In this document: piece by piece, positions 12,701 to 27,700 of the stretch
How the letters are laid out: the number at the start of each line of letters is the position of its first letter
Numbering within the stretch: the stretch's first letter is position 1
Source: Echinococcus granulosus
Lineage: Eukaryota > Platyhelminthes > Cestoda > Cyclophyllidea > Taeniidae
Direction: 5' to 3'
Length of the DNA stretch: 64,000 bases
Assembly: GCF_000524195.1 (NCBI RefSeq)
Contig: NW_020170430.1
Span: 1,799 to 65,798, forward strand
Notes under the pieces: model-generated
Told to the model about the DNA's origin: nothing
What the model saw: only the letters and a program-made list of their open reading frames with translations
The model's database searches: none
Made by a program: the position numbers and the translations under genes

Positions 12701-15700
12701 CACCACAGGTGATAGTACCAGCAATGGATAACACCTTGATGTTGCAAAAGTATTAGCAATACTGTTTACTTGTAGCAATAATCAAGAGCAGAAAGACTCG
12801 CCCAGTAGCCAGAGTTGCATGAGGGAAGAGACAGGTGATAAGACTTACCTGCGTAAAGGTTAGTGAGGATGGAAGGTAACTCAAAGCCGATTTAATAAAT
12901 GTCTGTAAAATAATTTTGCATATTTTATCCTATCATAACTTATCGATGGGTTTACGATAGTATGTGTTAGAGCCACTTTGGTAAACAAAATGGCGTACTG
13001 GATATATTGTGTTTGTTCATGCCTGAATTTTACTCGGGTCGTCTTTTCATACAATTTGTTTAAAAGAATAGGCAGTGACAATATCATAACTCACTTTCTA
13101 TGGTGTGCTTAATAACTTCAGACATGAAATCTTCCTTGACTTCAACAGTTTGTACGGCATCAGGTGTATCGTCAGGGGCCCATTTAACCTTGAAGGTAAA
13201 AAAGTGGGAGTTCAAAGAACGAAAGTCAAGAAAGATAAAGAAACGCCCCAAACATTCTACTACACAACGAAAACAATGTTTGTGAACACAAGAAATATTA
13301 CAGGAATTTCAAAAAAACTTTTGCAAATCTTTCATGTGTTGAGATCTGCCAAATACCTATTTATAGCCACAGTCGGCTCTTTCCAAATGCTAACCATAAC
13401 ATATTTTGTTTTAATTAGTTGATGTTTTGAATTTTGCCTCTTACCAGTCTGCCTTCATTATCTGTGATACAGACCTAAATTACCAAAAAGATCGGCATGT
13501 ACCAATTTTGTTCCTTTTGCAGAATGGTTCTAGGGCACATTTTGAACAAAATCAAGCGTATTCTCTTAAACTAACCAAGTCTATAAGAATAGAGGAGCAA
13601 AAGTGGGCAAAATAACTACAAGATTCAACCAAAATATACTTGATCTATTAAAGAAAGTCCTACTCAAAACTGATATTAATGGGATGGAAGTAGTAGTTTG
13701 TTATAAGGTTGCCGACATAAAATAATTTAGTGTAAATTATTTTTCATAACACTTCAAGCGTTAAAGCAAGGACAATGTGAGAGGTCACTTATTTCAAAAC
13801 CATTCTGATGAAAGCAAAAGTGACTTTAAATATCTTTTTTGGTGCTGTTTTGTTACATGCAGTAGGGAATTTTAAACTGTACTTCAAATACAGGATATTC
13901 CTTAGTTTTCGTCTACAAACAGACCTTCAAATTAGATTAAATCAGGTAAACACTACCACAAATGCGAATGCCAAACATTACCTAAGTTAGCTAAACAAAC
14001 ATCGTGGTAACCATAAAACACCGCATTCGGTAGTTGTTTCCTTTAATACAGCCATGAACTAGTGAAAACTCATTACCAGCTCATTATAGCATTAAATAAG
14101 GCCTCAATAAATCCCGAGAGGGACGGGAAAGAAAGTGGAATACATGCATTGTATCTGCATATTATTCCCTTACACTAAAATTTTACATCCTTAGTTCTAT
14201 GCATTTGATAATTTTACCAGCTTTAGATATGTCTCTTCCGGGTTTGCATTAAAAAAGAAAATAAAGAAAACGAAAGGCCTCTGGGAAAAAGTTGCAATCT
14301 TTGGTAAACGTATTCAGAAAAACTATTTATTAACATAGATGATGGGCATAAACTAAATAGACTTGTACCATAACTTGAGAACTGGCCTTAATTTGATTGG
14401 AGGAATGGGTGCAACTCCATAAAATCGATCACATTTAATTCCAGCGCCCGTATAATGGAGCAACCAAATATAGCGCATGGTGGAAGAAATGAATGACCCA
14501 CCCCAGTCTCCTTTATAAACAATTTCCTGGCATAAATTCTCAGCATGGTGAACCATATTAATATATGGTTTGTTTATGAACACTAAATTCAATGTTCATG
14601 GGCCAAGGGTTGGGTAGAGGAGGCGGCTGGGAATGAACAGCATTCCGTATTATAAACATACCCTGCGAATATGGGAATTATTAGCTGAGGTTTGGACTCG
14701 CAGCACTGCAAACAAGAGAGCGTATCAATGGAGGTGTAATTATTTAATTGACATCCCTCCTACTTTACCAAAATTGTGACTAATAACGGGTATGGCAACA
14801 ATTTGTCAAAAGTTTACAAAGGGATTTTTCTCCCTATGTTGAAAACTGCTAAGTTTTAAGCGTCAAAAAACGTTATGTTTAAAATTTAAAGATTTGCTGA
14901 AATTTTTATGGGAATTTAATATACGATTATTGAAATATCTTCCTCCGAATAAAAGCTATCCGAGCCTAAGTTTCATTCTTTTGTTAGTATAGCTGTCCAT
15001 GGAACGAAAAAAGTTAGTCATATTACAAACCGAAGAAGTTTTAGATAAAATTCTAAGTGATTTCAAAAAATAATAAAACGACCGGGATTTAAATGCTATA
15101 TTTAAAGATGTGCTAAGAAACCGGTTTATGCTTGACATAAATTTAAAATTTTCTGATAGATTTAACTTTCAATCTGGGGCCATAAAATGCAGAACGATAG
15201 AATTTATGACCAAAACATCCTAAGATTAGTTCCATTACTTTTTGAACTAAGAAATGCATCGAATACAGAAAACGAACACCGAGGATTTAGGAAGAAATTT
15301 GGCCAGAGATTCAACAAGGCGATTTCCTCATTCAACGGTCCAAAATGCGGCCTACTCATTTGAATAATTTAAAGTTGCTAACTTTTCTGGTAACATGGAA
15401 ATTTAAATCAAAATGATCTATTTTGCTTACAATGAAGGTTTGTGGAGGGCCTCCGTTGAATGCCTGCTGCCAGCCGACAGTAAGAGAGGAGGAGGTGGCT
15501 CTTATCAAAACAGGATTGCCGGGTCGTCCGGGAGACGTAGTCGGGCCCAGGATCACCTTTCCAACATCCATCCCCATGCTGTTTTTCGCCTGTAGCTCAA
15601 ACGAGGGGTCGCAGTTTACAGGGCCATTAACAATAAATTTTAGAATCCAACACAATTTTTTATGCAAGTCCTACCTTAAAGTGCATTATTTACTAAATGA

Positions 15701-18700
15701 CAGTACAATCAACTAATTTATTCGTGGCTCTCCTTGAAAACATTTGACCTATCATTACCTATATGCTTTCGTTTTCTTGTCAAGCAAAGTTCCCAAAATC
15801 GCCTTTCTTTATGATAATTTGTTTTCACCTACCATGTAAAGCACATGAAAAATTGGATTGAAGATCATCATAAATTGCAATTTATTTAACAAAATCGCAG
15901 CTTCAGATTCAATTTCAAATTTCAATTTAAAAAATAACTTTTGAAATTCAGTTGAACACAATGAGCAAGTGAAAATAAAACTTACTTCAAAATGCACATT
16001 TTAAAGTAGCTTAGGGACATGATTTATTAGAAGCTCTGCTTTAGAATCATAAGGCGTCAAATGAAGCTGTAAACTGCGATTTTATGGGCTAAGTATAAAT
16101 TCGGAGGAATCACTGACAGTTGTGAAGATTTTTCCTCACTGATACAGTAGGGCGCCTACACTTTATAACCAAATCCCTTGCCAGTATCAACGAGTAGTCA
16201 CTCATATTTCGTGGGCTTATACTGAATTTAGACGTGTTTAGCCTTTGAAGTTGCAACGAGTGGTATTTTTATGCATGGTTTGACCATGGAGGGACTTAGA
16301 CTTTTTTGTTTCTGCATCACTGGCATGCAGACCATCAAAAAACTGCTTAACCCTCTTATGTTTCAGCAGATACTGCAAAAATTTTGCAAGAAGAACTTGT
16401 GAAAACCTAAATAACCTCCCGTTTACTCGGTTACATATTTGAACATGGGAAATAAAGTGCTTCTCTTGTATCCTAGGATTCCAAATTGTTATTTAAAAGA
16501 GGAGTTTAAAATTATGCACCAACCTGCAATTGTCTAAAATCTAAATATCGATATTTACATATTTATCTCTTGGTTCGATTCAGAATAATTCAACAAAAAT
16601 CTTGGGGTCATTTTTGCAACAATTGGTTCATTCATGGAAGACCGGCTACTATTTTTATTGTGCAAAATGTTGCGAAATCACTAAATCTTCATGGCAGGGG
16701 TACATGATATATGTTTGTTTCGTAGAAGTTCCCAGTCAGCAGATTCATGCACACTTACACCATGCCCATAACTCTAGCTGACGACTAAGGCGCCTTGACT
16801 TTAACTGAAGGTAGTTGGCATTAGGGCCCTATAGCAATCGGCGCTTTTATAAATACAAATGTAATACATTAGAGCTTTAAATTTTTAGACCTTCGAGTGA
16901 GATAGAGCCATGAGATGGACACATCCATGTACCTGGCAATAGTAGCTACCAAAGTCAACTTGTCGGACAAACTCGATAGTAAGGAGCGCCCGGTAGCGGC
17001 CGGCGTGGAGACGCGTGACGGAGGACTTGAACTGCCCACCCTCGACAAGGGTGAGGTTGGCCGGTTCGCGGAACCACGTAACAGTGGGAGCGGGCTCCGC
17101 GGCGATCACACAGACCACCGAGGTGGGCGATATCGGAGCGAGTGGCATTAGGTGAGTGTGGTTGAGGCTTGTCTCACTCGGGTCGTGAGGCGGTGCGGCC
17201 CGTGACCACCGCACTAACTCCAGCACCCGTGGAGCAACTAGCGCCAGCGAGAGAAAAGATAAAATAACAAATAATTACGAAATATGACATCCTTTGGAGT
17301 AGGAGAAACGCGTATATCAGCCTAAGGCTACTCAACTGCTGTAAGCATTAATCTTGATAAGACCATCGGGTGGAAGATATACAAGTTGAATGTGCGGCGC
17401 TTCTTAAAACTAAAACCGCTTTGGAATAATTTACACGTACAAATGATTGCAACATAGCTTGCCCAAATCAATCGAATGGAATGTCGAGATCATTAGACCC
17501 TTAAAAGTAGATCTCCCAACTCGTTTATCAATTAAGTTAACTCTAAAAAACGTTTTGGAGCAAAATTTTTCTAAATTTAGCATTATTATTTTTTGCCATT
17601 GACAAATGCGATGATATTAATATAATCCAAAACGGCAATAGCCCTCATAGTTCCCGGTTATGATCATTAGTTTGTTTAAAACGATTAGCAAGGTCTCAGT
17701 TAGCTACAGTTCTCGCGCATAATCGGTCAATAAGTTGAAGATTTGTGATTTTCAGAGCCCATCAAAATCTATTAAGCTGAATTTCTTCTACATTAAAACG
17801 CGAAACAGTAAGTTCACTTGCGAGAATTGTTATTGAGAAGTAAATTCAAAATAATAGTAACTCAAATTAATCGACGACAAATTCACATGTTCACAAAGGA
17901 AGGCTTTTTGTAAAGACAAAAAGCTAGTTGGAGGAAAAGACTCCATCAGTTTACCGAAATGAAAAGTGAGTCCCTTTGTTATTCTTAGTAATCATTATTA
18001 TGCAAATAAAATTACTCCTGTGGCGCTTTTTAATGAACCGAAAATGAATTCGTAAAACGTGTCGCTGCATGCAATTCTATCTAGTAACTACAAGTCATCA
18101 ATCCACCGCCACTACATCTCGTTTTATTCTTGATTTCTTATAAGAGAATTATAATTTTAAAGCAAAATCACCGGCCTTTTTAAAACCTCTTAACAATTAT
18201 TGATTACTTTCCCGAAACAGTAGTGATAGGCTGTTCAAGGAGAAATATGCACATGCGTTGAAATATGCTTACACTTACAGCGATAAATAAGATCAATCAA
18301 TCGCACCACAGGGGAACCGATACCATTGTCAACGAAGCACTCATATCGGCCAACGTCACTCGGATCAACATCCCTTATATGAAGGGTGCTTACAAGATGA
18401 TATGGCTCTGGTGTGAAGCACTTAACGTAGTATTTGATTCGCCCAGCTGCAAATTTCTGAAGCACATAAATTTGGAAAATTAAAACTTTGTCATCGAATT
18501 CCAAAGAAACCAAAACTCCTATTGCGTAAGTCAAACTAAAGTGAACCTTAAGAATTAGAATCCTAACATGAGATCTATCCAAACATTACTACTTGACTGG
18601 TTCCCAACATCCTGAACTAAATATCACTTCAGTTATCTTTTAGAGAAGCTGTGTTACAGCACTCAATAATCAAATAAGTTTTACCGCAATTATCTCAAAT

Positions 18701-21700
18701 TCTACTCACCTGGTTACATCGGAGCCCAGCTATTGAAGGTTTTTCGTAATGCTTGGGGCCCTGGGAAATGTCACTTCTTGAAGCCGCAAAGTCGGCAATG
18801 GTGGAGGAGGTAATCTCCACCATGGGAGTCTCGTCGATCACGCGTCGCCAGTAGACAGAGTTAGCCTTGGGAGGTGGATTGGCTTTCACGCGACACACGA
18901 GTTCGGCCTCCTTGCCTTTCGTCGTGGCGTTTACCAAGGGCTCTCCTACCAAACGCGGTGCATCTGCAGCCAAATTAACGGGTGTCAATATTTATTATTC
19001 AATTAAATCAAAGGAGTAATACGAACTAACGGCTTCCAATTGCATGGTCTACATCCTAGAACTTGGAAGTCAGGGCACTTAAAGTACACGCTTAAAAAAT
19101 AATCCCTAATAAAATGCACAAATAACGAGCAATTTCCTCGGTAGTGGCACTTAAAATTATATGTATGTCAAAGGTAGATGTGCTTCCCCAATTTAGCCAA
19201 AAAACTGTTTTCACTCCTATTAGTATTGGTTGAGGAGCTTAAACTCCTCTCAATATGTGGGCAAATTTTCGCCAGACCTGAAACCTTCAAGTGTGGCTTT
19301 GATTTTCTTTGAGGCAGAATGCATGAAATATTTTGAGCATCGCTGTTTAGTTCATTAATCGGTTTCTGTTTCCGGAATGATGTAGTAACAGGTTTAACTT
19401 CTGATTAAAAGCGGCAGTCCTATCCGCACATTTATAAATAAAAGAATAGTCCATATGAATCTTAATTTAAACTCTTCCACCTACTGACCTATAGAAAATT
19501 GAACTTTGCGAGCTTTGGTTTTAAGCACGTATATTTTACGACAGTCTTGTAGTAATTATCATTAACGCAAGGGTCAAATTAATCAACAGCAACAAGGCGA
19601 ACACAAAAGTTCAGGCAGAGCTTAAGGAAATAAATGCTCAATGGATTTCTGTTGATCGTTTGAATACGTCCATAGTAAAAATACTGCAGATATAACCTCT
19701 ATTTTTAAACGTAGTTCAAGTCATAGTGTTCCGGTAAAAAATGGAAAGTTGCTACAGAAACAAGTGGTGGATAAAATTGGGTCTACCGTTTAAAAAACAT
19801 AGGAGGTGAATTGAAAACTAAAGGGACTCTGATTATTTGCTTAAAAGCAGAAGTGATTTGAGCACATTTAGCGCCCTCTTTGAAGTGAAAATAACTACAT
19901 GGTCATGTAGCAGTTTTGATTTATTTTGCATTCGTAGTAGGAAGAGGAGGATGGGAAAATATCTCAATCACTGAATCCTCGGTGGGCTCATCCTCCACAG
20001 TCTGGCTAAATGCTCGAATGATCCGCGGGACAGAAAGGCATGTCTAAAGGTGGGTCACGCAACTCTACAATCATCCCTAAAAGTCAGGCAAATTTACAAG
20101 GAAATGCTAGGAATATCTATACAAATGGTTAAAGCATAACCCTTCAGCGATTTCACCAATTATTGCCATTTGACCTAAAAGGTGCTTTTAGATTAGTAAT
20201 TCGGTAAAGACGAAGAATAAAATGTTGTTTATCGGATGAATAATAAAATTAAAGTACTCTGGAAGATTTATGAGTGCATCATCAGACCATAAACCAATTT
20301 TACCTTATGAAATACCACATATATATCATTTATTCAAAGCAGATATAAGTGAAGTAAAGGGCCTGGGATTCGCCTATTTGTACCCATAGTGAAGCTAAGA
20401 TAGATATAGCATGCCATCACTTCAGCTGTGCCTTCTAAGACACTTGCTCATCTTTAATCCTTAAAACTTTCACTTATTGAAAATTAAGAAATCAACCCCA
20501 TTTGAACGTCTTACATGGGGTGTAATGTTAACGAGTATGTAACCTGAAATCGCTGTGAATTTATGAAATTGTACAAAACAACGGACACTGAAGATGATTG
20601 CACAAGTTATGACAAATTTTGTAAACTTTGCTGACTTTTGCATTTATCCATAGAAAGCACCTCTTGCAGTTATGACGCTAAATCCCTATTTGCATTTAGT
20701 GCATTAAAACTATAAACGGCTTGTTAGTCTTTTAAGTTATTACAAAATTGGTCCTTCAAACATCAGGTAAATGAATAAATTCAACTTTGTGAAAGCATTA
20801 CTATTCTGCATGCAGGTGCAAAACAATTGTTTTTGCAGAAGCCAGATCAAAAAATTGGTTTTTTTTTTCTAAAAACTGCAACAGGCAACATCTTGAGTTC
20901 CATTTTGTAACCGATGCTTTGAAGATAATGACCAATGGCTCATAATTTGGGCTGTGGGAGTCGGTAAAACTCGCTGGGGTGCTATCGCTTTCCACTAATG
21001 CAATAGGCGGGCGCACTGACAGCCTTAGCTTGGAGGGTTCGTGTAACTCAGTTAAGTGAACAGCTACGAATTCTTCAAAATTCTTTCAAAGTAAACAATA
21101 GCTTGGTGCCTCTCCTTTCCTCCAGGTTTTATTGTTATATGGATAATCCAGGCGTAGGAAGAAAAGCTTGAAGCCGCAGTTCTATCCGAAGGAAGGGGGC
21201 TTATCACCTTATCTTACAAAAACTTGTCGCCTTCCTATTTTTCAACGAGCGTGTTTTACCTCGCATGTCTCTTGGTGCAACTGTTTAATTGCATAAAATA
21301 ATTCATTTAGAAAGTGGAGTTTACGAAAATAATAAGACGATTGGAGATTCTTTTACTCAAGGTTGTTTTATGTTCAACGACCAATTCATACGTTAACAAA
21401 ACGTCCCCATTTTTGGGAAATTAGGCCATTTACCTTCTTTTCGCATTTTCAATGCGTGAATTGTGTCTATTTTCGAAAATGGCACTTTTTCTTACTAGAT
21501 TTTCGTCTTAGTCATTCCATCACTTAATCAGGGTAGATTGAAGACAAATTACCTCACTTTTTTGTTTAGATTGTAGAAATTTATAGGCTTAAACTTGTGA
21601 ACCCGTCTTAAGCTTTTTTTGAGATAAAAGGCTAATGCCTATGTTGATTCGTTCAGCTACCATTAGCTTTAATTTTTTTCTTTTCGTAAGCCTTTTAAGT

Positions 21701-24700
21701 GCTACTTGCAAAATTCGATTTAGTGGCTTCAAAACACTGCGAGAACTTCAGTCTTACGAAAGAAATTTCTAATTTTGCCTAAATATCGTACAAAGTGTTA
21801 CAGTTCCTGAGCTTAATATTATTCACCTAAGAAAACCTTAAGCTTAAAGTGACCAACAGTAACCCGGCTTTGAATTTTCATCCTCCTCATCGCTAAAGAT
21901 ATTTGCAACCCTGGTTGATATTTCCATAGTAAGACACTAAAGTTTACATCGTAGAAACCTGAACTTGCTCGTTTTGCTCCTTACTCGCAGCATTTGAAAA
22001 GCATCAGCACTTTGTGCTCCCGCTACATTTCTCTTCATTAGCCGATGCCATGTGGGGATGGCTTTTATATGTACTAGCAATTCTCCCGCCCTCAAAGCCA
22101 TTTAAGGAGACAAATGCCCGTGTACTTCAAAAGTGTGCTCGGTGCAATTGTAGGTACGCTTCGGACTGAGGCAATGGCGTCTTTATCTTCTTCGCTCTTC
22201 TGCTGAGGTTGCAGCTGGCATAAACCCTTTATGCCCTTACCGACACATAATCAGTTTATGTCAATAAGTATCCAAAATTAGACTCATTAAATGCAGTTGC
22301 TTTTTGCACGACCGTATTATAGCTGTTGACCTAAAATGTAAGGAGACTTACGCGTTACGTTAAGAAAAAAGACAAGATCGGCACTGCCAATAGAATTAAT
22401 GCCGATAATTTTGTAGCTTCCCATGTGCTCAACTCCGACCCGCGACAGTTGCAGTCGAGCTGGAGCGCCCGCTCCAGACGATACCTCCTCCGTAATCTCC
22501 ACCCACGGGCCAAGGGTTTGGGGTTCAAACTTCCCATGGAACCACTTTGCAGAGGTGATTGGAGGGTTACTAACGGGCGCAAGATCCAAGTTTAAACTGG
22601 CACCTATGGACAGTGTAAAAGTTATAAGATTATCACAGTCATTTAAAATCGTGCCACTAACTACTATTGATTTCAGATGCCATAATAAATTACCCTATTT
22701 CTTTCGGGTCCAATACAAACCACTTTACGCATTCAGTTCGCTCTCGAAGTGCCTCACTTAAAGAAATCCGAAACAATGTCTTTTATTAATGCAGTTTCTT
22801 GCGAAGCAAATTGACTTTGTTGTCCATAGTTTGCAAAACTTATCCGTTGTCTACAAAGGGGTCAGCAATTCATCAGCATTGAAATGGACTTTTTTATTTA
22901 TTTACACCTTCTCTGGCACGGGCACAAGCTTGCACAGGCGAAAATGAGACTACAAATACTACCTAGTGTACAACAATGAAGTCTTGAGTAGTGCTCTACG
23001 CTAATTTAATTTAGCATGAATTTGTTCTTTTTTTCTATTGTTCGAAACAGGAGCAATTCTTTATGCAATGCAGTTAAAGGTTGTTTTGTGGTGTTATAAA
23101 GGCTTTTAAAAGCATTAAAAGCAAAAAAAGAGATTTTAATAGAAATATTAGTTTTACCAAGTAATTAATTCTGTTGCCGTAACGGGAAAAAAGTTAGCAA
23201 TTTAAAACAAAAGACTTTTATTTTCTGTCACATCAAAGACAACTGCGGAGGGATTTAGTAGGCTCTGTTTACAAAAATGTCGTTATTGTGCAGCTCATGT
23301 ATTTGCAAGAAGCCGATAAGTCCATGGCCGAGTTTTTGGAGTTTAGGGAATTTTTACGTACTGATTTATCACAAAGATTTGTTCAGTGTTAGCACCACGC
23401 TGTCATAAAAAAAGTTATTTTCAAAATAGAGACATGAATGAAAAGGTAAATGATAGGCCATTTGAAAGAAGCAGAGCATATGCCACCCTATCTCATTCGA
23501 CCATCGACGCCAAGTCAATGCCTCATCTGCACAAAGCCGGCCATGCTTCACACTCTCAAGTACTTATCTTGATACTCTCCCTACGAGCATTTATAACGCA
23601 CCCTTTAATCTCCAGAGTTCGTGGATTTCAGGTCCGATAAACCAAAAATCGCAATAACAACTATAAATTAGGCCGTAATGAAATTAGTCAAAATTAGCGT
23701 AACCATTCGAAATGATGTTATCTCCGCAATCACATTAAGCATTTTTCTTTTCTGGTGCGATTAGTGTTAACACATACGGATATTTCGGTTACATGATGGT
23801 TCTGATGTCTCGAAGTTCATATGACGCCTTAGCATGCGTTAGGGTACTAAAGTAATTAGTATATTTAATGCAGTGAAAGGATCCTTAGAAAATACTGAAT
23901 AGTTTAACCTAAAAATAAAATTAAATCAGATGAACTGACTGGAAAATTTTGAATCAACGTATTTAATCAATTGATTCAACGGAGGTCTTCCACTATTTTA
24001 TGACGACAAAAAGGGGTTGAATGCTAAAGTGGGCTGTTTTTGGACTCCCGAAAATAAGAGAAGAATACAAACTATTAGTAAATTAGTTAAGCGCCTGTAA
24101 TCACAAACACACACACACATCCGCTTACAAACGGTCACAGCCATTTCTAGGAGCCTTTAATCGACAAACTGTGAGATCCATAATAAATTATTTGATTTAT
24201 GCCTCCAAATAGGCATCGAAGTGAAAAAGTTTCAACTTCTTCATAAAATATTCTTTAAATTGTGCATTGCAAAACTGGAAAACAGTCTCTGACACAAAAA
24301 AGGAAAACCAATGCACAGTTTGACAAAAAACGCTTTCGCCGAAGTTTGCGACTTTTGGGCTGACCATTGGTTAAGGGACTAATTCAATCCATACATATAG
24401 CAGACAGATTGTTTTCACACAAGACAAAATCTCTTCCCTGAGGGAATAAATGTGATGGCGACTCCATTAAGGAAAAAAAGTAAGACGTTAAATTTGATTG
24501 ACTGAGTTTAACGTTCTCTTGTTGTGAAGCTTAAATGTCAATGCTCAAAAAAGAGTGGTCCACATAACTACCAAAAGACCTATTGTATCAGTCCTTTTTC
24601 TTAGCTCTTCTCCGTTGGTTGCACCTTTTATTTTGTGGAATTTTTGCGCTTTTCTAAAATCTTGGCGCACCACTTTTCTTTGCAGTGTTAATGCCTTATA

Positions 24701-27700
24701 CACCTACGTATTTACGTAAAAGACCGTTTTTACTTTTAATCAAAATAAAAGTCGAAACACTACCTTCTGACTTTAGCTTAATGCATAGCACAACGTCAAT
24801 GGGGGGAACAATTATTCTATGTTATGATATAATGGCAAGTACAAATAAATGACAGATTTTAGTAACTTTATTCTATGCGTATTTAGCCCGTAAACACTGT
24901 TTTCAGTATTCTCCCTCACTACAAAAGGGAAATTATTGCATTCACCAAAGGAGTGACCTAAAATCATCTTTAAGAAAATCCATTATTACAAATGAATTTA
25001 AACACTTTTGATGCATTTAGTTTGCACTAGCAGTAGGGTCAACTAAAGCTCGGGTATTTGTGTAAATACGGTGACAGGTATATGTAGAAATGTCATTCTT
25101 GAGCAAAGCTGTTTTCTCCTCGCTTCAGAGAATACAGAAAGTTGTTAACCATGTCAAAAATCGCAGTATCAGTCAAGGTTTTTGAATAGCAACTCAATTT
25201 TTAAATCTTTGCATTTACTTGTTTTATCAACTTTTACCAAAAAATCGATAAATAATAAACTTAGGACAAATATCTTATGCTTATAAATAATAGTCGAAAA
25301 ATGTACTTAAACTTGGGTCAAAAGTATTCTCCACCAGACACTAGTTATAAATCTAATTGTATGTCCCTTATATTAATGACCAGAAATGCTGAATATTTGT
25401 TACGATTAGAATTTGAAATCACGTCAAGGTCAACTTTTTTAGAATTCCAAATTTAAGGCGAGGGATTGTGTTGAGATATTGACCTAAATTAAACAATTAA
25501 ATAAGTTAATTCTTTTAGTTAAATTAAGGAAACTATCGAAGAGACATGTGAGATACTGACCCTCTACAGTGATATATTGGGGAAGATACTTCGAGGTAGA
25601 TGGATTGAGTTTGCTGAGTACATTGGAGAAATTTGGTTTGAAAAGGACGTTTAGGGTGATTTCTTTCTTGAGCCTCGTCGTGTCCTCGGGACCCTGGGCG
25701 CTCCAATTGGGTCGATCATTTGATCTCTCAGCGCCGAGGGTGGAGCATTCCACTCGGCTCTGGTGGTGATGAGCTTGAACCAACAGCGACACCAGACTCC
25801 TCGAGACCATTCGCGAACGAAGCAGCGGCAATGCTCGTGCATCACCTACTCAAATAGCAAATTCTTTATTCATTTTAAAGACAGAAAACATATTCTTCAG
25901 CCTCACAAGGTGTTCAAAATTAGAAGACATAAATTCAATAAGGTGGTTCAGATAATATGGTTATGTGTCAAATTTAATTGAAAGTACCCAAAATAAAATT
26001 CCCTTTTGGTTGAGTGGTAAAGAATGATTCAAGTCCCCAATGAAGTTCTGCATAAAGAAATTTAATTAGGATGAGCACTTTGTCGAGTAAAAATATACTT
26101 CGTGCACTTAGTCTCAGAAATTTTCCTGTTAGAGCAGGGATGATACCAAAAAAATTATTTAATTAATGTGAGGTATATGTGAAATAAAGGCGCTCACAGC
26201 CTCGCTATTTATTAATAAAGCAGATCAAAGTAATAATGTAGGAAGCAAAAACATTTTCAAACCTTTTTATCCCCTAAATTAATCTACACATTTATTGAGT
26301 AGAAAATGACGTTTTAAAGAACATAATTACACAAAAGATGGACCTCCAAGGCCTAAAATTAGTGCGTTGCCTTACTTTCACAGGTAGTTGATGAATCTGA
26401 AAACATAAGTGCAGCATCAGTGTATTTTGAAACGACTGGTGTCGTTTAAAGAAGATGCAGCATAAACCAGCTGTTATTTTTCCAGAAATTTAACTGCTCT
26501 TTCGTATACATCTTGTCCCCTTGACCACCCTTGAGACAGTGAGACAGTTGTTCGATTGTCAAATCTCTCACTGATGTCAATAGGACCCATCATTGAAGAA
26601 AATGTAACAGAATGGTTTTTGTGCACCAATATTGCGAACACCTTATATCTGCCAAGTTTGAATAACTACCAAATTTATCTGCAATGCTTAAAATGCCTAG
26701 TGGGCCACATTTCAGTAAATTGCTTTGTGTACATTACTTATCCGTTTCGAATGAAATTCACCATTAGCACTTGCAAAATAGGGCGTAGGCTTAACACGGT
26801 GGCAAAGATCCTATGAAGTATCTTCAGAAAAGATCAACATTTTAAAACTTCAACCATTAAATTAGGTAATTGGATTAGCTTTCAAAGTTTATTAGACTAA
26901 TGAACTCCTTGGTAAATTTGTGAGCCCAAATGGTTTCTCCTTTGCATAAAAAGATGCTTACCAATTTCCCTTATAATCTTTTAGTTCATTTAAGATCATG
27001 GTTATGTCCTTGTTTCCTGCTATACTTCTGTATTTCAATTTTTGCTTGCTAAATTCGACTGTTTAATCACACAGATGATAAAAAGTTGTGTAGACGAAAA
27101 CGATTGATGCACATTCCTGATAGGGCATTCGCATTCGTATATCCATTCAAGATCTCTAGATCCTGATCTTTAGGATCGCCACCCTCTCACTGACATAGCT
27201 GACAGCTTTTATGATATTAGTTGGGTTAAAAATTAAAGAATGTTTGCAATGAAAGAAAAAGTTAAACCGGATTCTGCATTCAAAATTCCATGTGCGACTC
27301 GAATACACGGTAGACATTTCTCAAGCCACAAAATTGGGAAATGTCCTTTATATATGCCCAAATTTCCGTTAAATACAGCGAAAATTCCAGCGTCACCCTT
27401 AAAAAAAAAATATTTTAACTGATCTTCTTTCCGTCGCCCAGGTGACGCCGATGCGAGAGTAACTTAGATGCCATCTGAATCAGTGTAGCAAGCAAGAATA
27501 TTATACGTATGTTATTTATGCACTTAATTTAAAAGCTCCGACATTGACTGCGAACTTTCTTATTCAATATATTAATGAATTCACCAATCGCTGTATACTC
27601 CTACTAAGAGGTTAAAAAAGCTAATACAAACAATCTTGAACTGTGAAATTTGTGATTTTACAACAATAAATAATCCAGTTTACTAAAAAACGAATAGTCG

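Noticed and set aside
12843..12902. Candidate exon in intron 15 (TTTTACAG, 18 open codons, GTAAGT) on the minus strand
   Set aside because: It runs phase 0 to 0, whereas exon 14 ends in phase 0 and exon 16 starts in phase 1; 13188-13095 fits both phases and the FN3 strands. It also has no FN3-like residues.
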